The position numbers and the translations under genes are program-made. Of a stretch of 64,000 nt of DNA, positions 62,301 through 64,000 are shown piece after piece. Where the stretch lies: positions 1,612,001-1,676,000 of the forward strand of contig NZ_CP024310.1 in NCBI RefSeq assembly GCF_002944405.1, written 5' to 3'. Each line of letters opens with the position of its first letter. The first letter of the stretch is position 1. This DNA comes from Sinorhizobium fredii. Lineage in GTDB: Bacteria > Pseudomonadota > Alphaproteobacteria > Rhizobiales > Rhizobiaceae. Under the pieces are notes generated by a model that saw only the letters and a program-made list of their open reading frames with translations, did no database searches and was not told the DNA's origin.

Positions 62301-62898
62301 AGGCGATCGCCGCCATCAGCCCGCGGTGATGCTCGCTCGCATGGATGTGCCTGACGCCGAACATGATGGCGAAGAGCGCCATCGACGCGGCGACGGCAAA
62401 GGTGCTGTCGCCGCGGATCGGCCGGGCGCCGTCCGCAGCGACGGCCGGCGAGGTCAGGATGTCGAAGCTGGTGCCGACCGCCTTCAGCTGCAGCGCGATA
62501 TAGGGCAGGACGGCAAGCAGCGCCGCCATGGTGACGAGCGCGGCAAGCATCTGGCTCTTGCCGTAGCGCGCGGCGATGAAGTCGGCGATCGAGGTGATGT
62601 TCTGGCTTTTGGCGACCGTGACGATCCTGGCGATAAGCCGCTGCCCAAAGACGAGCACCAGGGTCGGGCCGATATAGATCGCCAGGTAGTCGAAGCCGCT
62701 CAAGGCCCGGCCGACCGAGCCGTAGAAGCTCCAGGAAGTATTGTAGACGGCAAGCGTCAGTGCGTAGCCGAGCGCCGCCATCCACGCGGTGGGCACCGGC
62801 AAACGGCGGCCTGCACCTTGCCGATCCGTCCACCAGGCGATCAGGAACAGGATGACGACATAGGCTGTGGAAACGGAGAGGACGACCCAACCGGGCAT
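59368..62898 (-). CDS. mctS: Hybrid sensor histidine kinase with N-terminal sodium/solute symporter-like domain
   Basis: 1176 aa. Residues 1-500 are a 12-13-segment SSS/PutP-like membrane domain (YDNTSWSFYGSVGRALSGFDYLAIYIGPTL type start, FLGGFSAATGMVIVASVALSTML). A PAS domain (about 660-770) and coiled coil follow, then H-box ASHDLLQPLN with His809, N-box LQNLLSNAIRYTPKG, G-box DTGIGIAPERQKEIFEEF and GLGLAI. A C-terminal receiver has Asp1098 in LVDYHLD. Same architecture as CbrA/CrbS-type sensors that read transporter state. Between mctP and mctR. Confidence 0.92.
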   Translation of the reverse strand: MPGWVVLSVSTAYVVILFLIAWWTDRQGAGRRLPVPTAWMAALGYALTLAVYNTSWSFYGSVGRALSGFDYLAIYIGPTLVLVFGQRLIARIVTVAKSQNITSIADFIAARYGKSQMLAALVTMAALLAVLPYIALQLKAVGTSFDILTSPAVAADGARPIRGDSTFAVAASMALFAIMFGVRHIHASEHHRGLMAAIAFESLVKLSAFVVVALFIVFGMFDGLGDLAARTQADPRMASLLAPDFSDPTWISNTIIAAISFLCLPHMFHVAVVENQSLSQARAAAWLYPAYLLVFSVLMVPIAIAGLATFADTVNPDTFVISLPLAADAPVMALVAFLGGFSAATGMVIVASVALSTMLCNDVIVPLLLRSRLVGRSGAIWPSPAALLLVRRVSVAGILLLAYMMNRLVDQAYPLTVIGLLSFVAIAQFGPALLGGLLWRRAKGAGAVAGIVVGFALWIYTLLVPSIAPLVPAVDALVANGPFGFAWLKPQALFGVAGLDPISHATLWSLGANLAVFAAVSLLADRSPLERLQAEAFAEGVPAQSPPLASLPLVTRLDDLKTLAARFVGAERSASAFDDFVEQRRSRQDGLADMEAMRFTENLIAGALGAASARVVMAAALESRSLSRKAAVVMLDEASQALHFNRKLLQGALESVPQGICVFDANLAIEAWNARFLTLLDLPRDLIRVGLPLAELVDFNRERGEYDAEDLKALLVNRDLATQSWPYVYERQRPDGMVLEIAYDRMAEGGYISTYTDVTERHRAAAGLRRANEELERRVQERTQALEQAKAEAERANMGKTRFLAAASHDLLQPLNAARLYLAALDESLKPDEAGKGLLTEERALARNAAAALSSTERLLDELLDISSYDSGAVRAQPVDFSIGSLLAQLELEFSAMARQRGLTLKVVASRLSVRTDPQLLRRVLQNLLSNAIRYTPKGKVLLGCRRRKDGLRIEVRDTGIGIAPERQKEIFEEFRRLDTGEEREKGSGLGLAIVERICRLLDLPLEMRSRPGQGTCFAVTVPRAAAGAAVAAAEKTPAASAASQRALSVLCVDNDGAIRDGLAALLSRWGHRPIVASDERTALANCNGQVPDLALVDYHLDGTTGVEVLGRLRKHWGREVRGLVITADRGEAVGAEAKALGCEVMAKPVKPAALRRYLDAVALEKGAGLQRGASH

Positions 62899-63047
62899 GG
62901 CACCTCGCTGCCCAACTGCAGCAATTTCAAAGTGCTATAGCGACCTTGCAAATCTCGTCGGACGCGGCGCCGTAGCAGCGGCATTTCCAGGAGGCCGCCA
63001 TCGGTTCATTGCCATATCGGCCGGCGAATGGCAACGCGCGCGGCGCG

Positions 63048-63075
63048 GAGGGCCGGCCTGAGGCGGCCGGCCCTC
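63048..63075 (-). terminator. Strong hairpin after the mctP gene
   Basis: GAGGGCCGGCC, loop TGAGGC, GGCCGGCCCTC: perfect 11-bp GC stem ending 5 nt downstream of the transporter stop (minus strand). No U-tract. Probably separates high transporter expression from the kinase/regulator genes. Confidence 0.65.
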
Positions 63076-63080
63076 TGAAC

Positions 63081-64000
63081 TTAGCTGCGCGATTCCGCCT
63101 CGGCGACAGTCAGGTCATCGTCGGCGATCTCTTTGGCCGGCGCCACGAGGTTGACGACCACCGCCACGGTGACGTTGAGCGCCAGCGCCAGCAGGCCGGT
63201 ATAGACCGAGACGGTGATGCCGTCGAAGGCGAGCGCGTGCAGCGGTTTCAGTCCGTCCGACCAGACGAGAGCCGAGCCGCCGATGAAGCCGGCCGCCCAG
63301 CCGGCGAGCAGCGCCGGTGCCCGGAACCAGCGGGTATAGAGACCGAAGACGAGGGCCGGCAGCGTCTGCAGGATCCACAGGCCGCCGAGCAGCTGCAGGT
63401 CGAGCGCGAACTGGGTCGGCAGCATGAGGATGGCGAGTAGCGCCCCCACCTTGACCAGCATCGAGGTGATCTTGGCGACCTGCGCCTCGCCGGCGGGGGT
63501 GACCTCAGGGTTGATCCAGACCTTCCAGAAGTTGCGGGTGAAGAGGTTCGCGGCGCCGATGCTCATGACCGCCGCCGGAACGAGCGCGCCGATGGCGATC
63601 GCCGAGAAGGCGAAGCCCGCGAACCAGCCCGGGAACAGCGTCTTGAACAGCGTCGGGACGACGTCGTTGTTGCTTTCGAGCTGCAGGCCGGCGGCGTGGC
63701 CCATGTAGCCGAGCAAAGCCAGAAGACCGAGCAGCAGCGTATAGGCGGGCAAAAGCACCGCATTCTTGCGGATCGTGTTGGCGCCGGACGAGGCGAAAAT
63801 GCCGGTCAGCGTATGCGGATACATGAAGGCGGCGAGCGCCGAGCCGAGAGCGAGCGTCACATAGGGGACAAGCTGCGCCGGATCGAGCAGGATGCCGCCC
63901 TTGCCCTTCGCCTCGAAGGCAGCGTCGGCCGCCGAGAAGACGGCGCTGTAGCCGCCGAGCTTGGAGGGGACGACGATGATCGCCGCGAGCACCACGATAT
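63081..64000 (-). CDS. mctP: Sodium:solute symporter family monocarboxylate permease (5' end outside window)
   Basis: The C-terminal 305 or so residues of an SSS-family transporter with at least seven membrane segments (PYVTLALGSALAAFMYPHTLTGIFASSGANTIRKNAVLLPAYTLLLG in parts, FAGFAFSAIAIGALVPAAVMSIGAANLFTRNF). It runs off the right edge with no start codon in view. Together with the adjacent kinase and regulator it fits mctP, the rhizobial permease for alanine, pyruvate, lactate and similar acids. The family is also related to ActP/acetate transporters, so substrate is inferred from synteny. Confidence 0.82.
   Translation of the reverse strand, partial: IVVLAAIIVVPSKLGGYSAVFSAADAAFEAKGKGGILLDPAQLVPYVTLALGSALAAFMYPHTLTGIFASSGANTIRKNAVLLPAYTLLLGLLALLGYMGHAAGLQLESNNDVVPTLFKTLFPGWFAGFAFSAIAIGALVPAAVMSIGAANLFTRNFWKVWINPEVTPAGEAQVAKITSMLVKVGALLAILMLPTQFALDLQLLGGLWILQTLPALVFGLYTRWFRAPALLAGWAAGFIGGSALVWSDGLKPLHALAFDGITVSVYTGLLALALNVTVAVVVNLVAPAKEIADDDLTVAEAESRS

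Noticed and set aside
61387..62940. Plus-strand 517-aa open frame opposite mctS
   Set aside because: Composition (Arg, Gly, Asp, His) and lack of motifs mark it as a shadow of the symporter domain.
1..64000. tRNA, rRNA, CRISPR arrays, transposases, integrases
   Set aside because: None recognised in either strand by reading; no direct-repeat spacer pattern and no transposase-like protein in any plausible frame.

Overview
The window is GC-rich alphaproteobacterial DNA. It most resembles Sinorhizobium/Ensifer or a close rhizobial relative. The grounds are the density of ABC and TRAP uptake systems with LacI regulators, an mctP-mctS-mctR monocarboxylate locus, a perfect FixK/FNR-type site, DUF1236 and DUF3300/DUF2950 envelope proteins, and two copies of a GC-rich palindromic intergenic repeat. 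I saw no rRNA, tRNA, CRISPR array or transposase. Species and replicon cannot be fixed from the sequence alone.

Layout. 0-4.1 kb (+): end of a truncated gene, HlyD-type membrane fusion protein, SulP/STAS anion transporter, PPK2 polyphosphate kinase. 4.2-11.1 kb (-): a complete arginine deiminase operon (arcD-arcA-arcB-arcC), an NhaC antiporter and an unknown 156-aa protein. A near-consensus FixK/FNR site lies upstream of arcD. A perfect one lies upstream of the divergent small secreted protein at 11.35 kb, so low-oxygen ATP generation from arginine is the likely theme. 11.7-14.05 kb: DUF3300/DUF2950 pair. 14.1-22.2 kb: a LacI regulator between an amino-acid-type ABC importer and a ribose-type ABC importer, with the same TGTTATCGATAACA palindrome upstream of both, so one regulator probably controls both. 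A BON-domain gene is cut off immediately beyond this block, marking a rearrangement.

22.7-26 kb: DUF1236 protein, a stand-alone SIR2-like protein, a GFA protein, and an SDR protein lacking the usual Tyr and Lys. 26.3-29.4 kb: a membrane GGDEF/EAL protein followed 2 nt later by a periplasmic binding protein. 29.6-35.3 kb: small membrane proteins, an 847-aa epimerase/SPW/VKOR-like fusion and a glycosyltransferase. 35.2-41.2 kb: TRAP transporter, HpcH/HpaI aldolase, hydratase and LacI regulator, with paired ATGTAA-type operators. 41.4-50.3 kb: signalling block of two chemoreceptors flanking crcB, then a second GGDEF/EAL gene followed by a binding protein without permeases.

50.4-58.6 kb: LysR regulator, branched-chain-type ABC importer, shikimate-dehydrogenase-like enzyme, and a 3-dehydroshikimate-dehydratase/HPPD-like fusion. 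This is a probable quinate/shikimate-to-protocatechuate operon. 58.7-64 kb (-): mctR, mctS and the end of mctP, a transporter with its own two-component system.

Three points stand out. Two GGDEF/EAL genes are each coupled to an orphan binding protein, an arrangement like NspS-MbaA. The 847-aa membrane fusion has an unusual architecture. Strong hairpins follow binding-protein or transporter genes in four transport loci.
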